From contig JADGHC010000002.1 of the NCBI GenBank assembly GCA_019689655.1, positions 1-41,565 of the forward strand: 41,565 nt of DNA, given 5' to 3'. The DNA is from Microbispora sp. GTDB lineage: Bacteria > Actinomycetota > Actinomycetes > Streptosporangiales > Streptosporangiaceae. Under the pieces are notes generated by a model that was not told the origin of the DNA, did not search any database, and worked only from the letters and a program-made list of their open reading frames with translations. The position numbers and the translations under genes were made by a program. Below, one piece after another: positions 39,510 through 41,565 of the stretch; the first letter of the stretch is position 1; the number at the start of each line of letters is the position of its first letter.

Positions 39510-41468
39510 ATGGGTGTGAAGGTCAGCGTGGTTATGCCCGTGTCCAACCCCGGGCTGTCGAACGACGCCTTCGGCGCGTCCGTACGCTCGGTGCTGGAGC
39601 AGTCGCTGCCACCGGACGAGTACGAGGTCATCTTCGCCGACGACGGTTCGACCGACGGGACCCGCAGGCGGCTCGACGCCATCGCCGGGCAGCGTGACAA
39701 CGTGCGGGTCTTGCACCTCGACCACAGCGGCTCGCCCGCCCGCGGGCGCAACGTCGGCCTGTCGGTGGCCCGCGGCGAGTACGTCTACCTGCTCGGCCAG
39801 TACGACCGGCTGGAGCCGCACGCCCTGGAGCGGATGTACGACGCAGCCGTGCAGGCCGACGCCGACGTGCTGATCGGCAGGCTCGCCGGCCAGGGGCCGC
39901 CGCCGGCCGCCTTCGCCCGCGACCGGGACCGGGCGGACGTGCTGCGCGATCACCTCCTCGCGCTGCCGACGGCCCACAAGCTGTTCAGCCGCGACTTCCT
40001 GGAGACCTGCCAGCTCCGCTTCGCCGACCGGCCGCTGTCCGAGCAGGCCTTCGTGACCAGGGCGTACCTCACCGCGAAGGTGATCACGGTGCTGGCCGGG
40101 GAGATCTGCTGCCACCTGGCCCCGGCCTCCCCGGAGGATGATGAGGCCCCGGACGCCGAGGCGCTCTTCGACGGCCTCAACGCGATCTTCGACGTGGTCG
40201 ACGCCTACACCGAGCCGGGTCCGCAGCGGGAACGCATCCAGGCCCACTGGTACCGGACCCTCGGGCTGCGCCGCCTGGCGGGCTCGCGGTTCCTCACCGC
40301 GACGCCCGACGAGCGGATGGTCCTGTTCTCGTTCCTGCGCCGCTTCACCCTCGACCGCTTCCCCCCGGCGCTCGACGACCACCTGCCCGCGCACCTGCGC
40401 GCCCGTACGGCCCTGCTGCGCCAAGACCGCCTCGATGCGCTGGTGGCCCTCGCCGAGGCGTCCAGGGGCACCAGGCTCAGCGCGCAGCTACGCGACATGC
40501 GCTGGGATCAGGGCGTGCTGCTGCTCGACCTGAGCGTGGAGGTGCTGCGGGCCGGCGGCGCTCCCATGTGGCTGCGGCAGCACGGCGACCGGCTGCTGTG
40601 GACCCCGCCCCCCGCGGTCGAGGGCATGCTCGACGGCCTGCTCGACGACGAGGGCGCCGACATGACCGACGCGGTGCGCCGGGCCCGCATGGAGGTGTAC
40701 GTCCGCCACGTGGAGACCGGGGTGGTTCACTCCCTGCCGGTCACCTGCTCGGTGGGGCGCTCCGGGCTGGGGGATCAGGCGCGCGGCGGCCAGGTGCGGC
40801 TCTGGGTGAGCGGCCAGGCCCGGCTCGACGCGGGCGAGGCGGCACTCGGGCGGCCGCTGCCCGCCGGGTTGTGGGAGATCCACGTGCGCATGCGGGGCAT
40901 GCCCGCGGGCCGCACCAGGGTGGCCCGCCCCACCCTGCCGCCGACCTGCGCGGGCGCGCTCGCGGGGGAGCCGAAACGGCTCGTCGTGCCGTGCTGGTCC
41001 GAGCGCGGCGAGCTGGGCGTGTGCGTGGAGCCGAAGTCGTTCCCCGAGTCGATCGCTTTGGTGTCGTCCCGGGCCACCGTGGCCCGGCAGGAGGGGCACG
41101 TCTTCGTCGTCGTGCCCGTGCCGTACGTGCCGCCGAGCGGCGGGCCGCCGACCGAGCTGGTGCTGCGCGAGCAGGACGGGCGCGGGCGCAGCATGGTCGT
41201 GCCCGCGCTGGTCGAGCCGGGCATCCCCGGCAAGGTGGCCGGGCAGCTCGTCGCGCGGGTGCCGGTGAGCCGGATCGGCGGCGACGACTGCCTCGGCCCG
41301 GGGTCCTGGCGGCCCGCGCTCCGCGTCGACCAGAAGGACGTGGACCTGCTGTTCGGGCTGGCCGTACGCCGCGGCGGGCAGGTGTCGGTCCTGCCCGCCG
41401 GAGGGTCGCCGCGGGCTCCCTCACTGCTGCGGCGCATCGCCGTCCGCGTCCTGCGCGAGCGCCGGTAG
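39510..41468 (+). CDS. Family 2 glycosyltransferase with long C-terminal region
   Basis: Protein of 652 aa. The GT-A domain covers about residues 1-210 and starts KVSVVMPVSNPG. It has EVIFADDGSTDGTRRRL for nucleotide binding and SPARGRNVGLSVARGEYVYLL. At the place of the metal-binding DxD (usually LDSDD) it reads LLGQYDRL, so only one acidic residue is left. ADRPLSEQAFVTRAYL probably contains the catalytic acid. The C-terminal 400 residues contain beta-rich repeats, similar in layout to the linker and trimerisation parts of TarS-type wall teichoic acid glycosyltransferases. ATG 39510 has no strong ribosome binding site. It probably decorates a wall polymer; donor and acceptor unknown. Confidence 0.85.
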   Translation: MGVKVSVVMPVSNPGLSNDAFGASVRSVLEQSLPPDEYEVIFADDGSTDGTRRRLDAIAGQRDNVRVLHLDHSGSPARGRNVGLSVARGEYVYLLGQYDRLEPHALERMYDAAVQADADVLIGRLAGQGPPPAAFARDRDRADVLRDHLLALPTAHKLFSRDFLETCQLRFADRPLSEQAFVTRAYLTAKVITVLAGEICCHLAPASPEDDEAPDAEALFDGLNAIFDVVDAYTEPGPQRERIQAHWYRTLGLRRLAGSRFLTATPDERMVLFSFLRRFTLDRFPPALDDHLPAHLRARTALLRQDRLDALVALAEASRGTRLSAQLRDMRWDQGVLLLDLSVEVLRAGGAPMWLRQHGDRLLWTPPPAVEGMLDGLLDDEGADMTDAVRRARMEVYVRHVETGVVHSLPVTCSVGRSGLGDQARGGQVRLWVSGQARLDAGEAALGRPLPAGLWEIHVRMRGMPAGRTRVARPTLPPTCAGALAGEPKRLVVPCWSERGELGVCVEPKSFPESIALVSSRATVARQEGHVFVVVPVPYVPPSGGPPTELVLREQDGRGRSMVVPALVEPGIPGKVAGQLVARVPVSRIGGDDCLGPGSWRPALRVDQKDVDLLFGLAVRRGGQVSVLPAGGSPRAPSLLRRIAVRVLRERR

Positions 41469-41491
41469 CTACCAGGCTCGTCCGCAGTGCT

Positions 41492-41565
41492 CCGGCCTTC
41501 AGGCCGGGGGTGAAGCGGACCCTCCCGCGTAGCGGGGCAGGGAAAGCCGATCCGCCAGGCGGATC
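41492..41565. repeat. Cluster of three hairpins at the right edge, IS200/IS605-end-like
   Basis: CCGGCCT-TC-AGGCCGG (41492-41507), CCCGC-GTA-GCGGG (41524-41536) and GATCCGCC-A-GGCGGATC (41549-41565) follow each other within 74 bp. The first, continuing as GGGGGTGAAG, resembles the terminal hairpin of many actinobacterial TnpB-carrying IS200/IS605-group elements. No tnpA or tnpB is inside the window. If the element is real it extends beyond 41565 or is a gene-less derivative. A transcription terminator for the glycosyltransferase is the alternative for the first hairpin. Confidence 0.4.

Noticed and set aside
1-41565. CRISPR arrays, tRNA or rRNA genes, complete transposase genes
   Set aside because: No regularly spaced repeats, cloverleaf-like sequences, rRNA segments or transposase proteins were recognised on either strand.

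Overview
This window is high-GC actinobacterial chromosome. Several features point to a mycothiol-producing actinomycete: GTG starts, coding sequence very rich in G/C at third positions, a mycothiol S-conjugate amidase (mca), GTP-dependent PEP carboxykinase, a short-chain Z-isoprenyl synthase and a PIN-PhoH protein. A Streptosporangiaceae-like genus (Nonomuraea/Microbispora/Streptosporangium type) is my best guess. It rests on overall feel, not on a diagnostic marker.

Left flank (1-6160). An unrecognised CDS runs off the left edge on the minus strand; the ORF track missed it because its stop lies outside. About 860 bp without a convincing gene follow, then a lone, slightly lower-GC cytochrome P450, a DUF255/thioredoxin-fold protein (minus) and an acidic unknown protein (plus). 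Next is a scar where the last codons of a histidine kinase (minus) meet the C-terminal half of a TetR regulator (plus).

Catabolic cluster (6295-24131). Seventeen plus-strand genes form three transcription units: (1) lipoprotein SBP, double-domain ATPase, permease and SDR; (2) FrcB-like SBP, permease and single-domain ATPase; (3) UlaG-like metallo-hydrolase, KDPG-type aldolase, SDR, two zinc-type dehydrogenases, glycerol-kinase-like FGGY kinase, AroE-like protein, cupin phosphoglucose-isomerase-like protein, D-2-hydroxyacid dehydrogenase and an RpiR/SIS regulator. Most junctions inside the units are ATGA/GTGA overlaps. A 17-bp motif, TCGAAGAAA-yy-CCAC-like, occurs once upstream of each unit, with an imperfect second copy at unit 3. 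It is the likely RpiR operator. The enzymes suggest uptake, oxidation, phosphorylation and aldol cleavage of an unidentified sugar, polyol or sugar acid. The cluster sits between gene blocks that are neighbours in Mycobacterium tuberculosis (mca-Rv1083-Rv1084), so it looks like an insertion into a core locus.

Core block (24251-28349). GNAT, a 55-aa membrane protein and mca (minus) are divergent from a DUF4307 protein and greA. An NlpC/P60 cell-wall hydrolase follows.

Right half (28368-41565). A DHA2-type MFS exporter and its TetR regulator have a perfect palindromic operator overlapping the promoter. A probable ribbon-helix-helix protein starts inside its own palindrome. pckG is preceded by four GntR/DasR-like 16-bp sites. 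uppS (with a coupled 36-aa ORF) and a PIN-PhoH gene follow. A response regulator, histidine kinase and GerMN-like lipoprotein form a minus-strand operon. A secreted transglycosylase lies downstream of a perfect CRP-type site, and a large family-2 glycosyltransferase comes next. The last 75 bp are three consecutive hairpins that resemble an IS200/IS605-type end.

No rRNA, tRNA, CRISPR array or complete transposase gene was seen.
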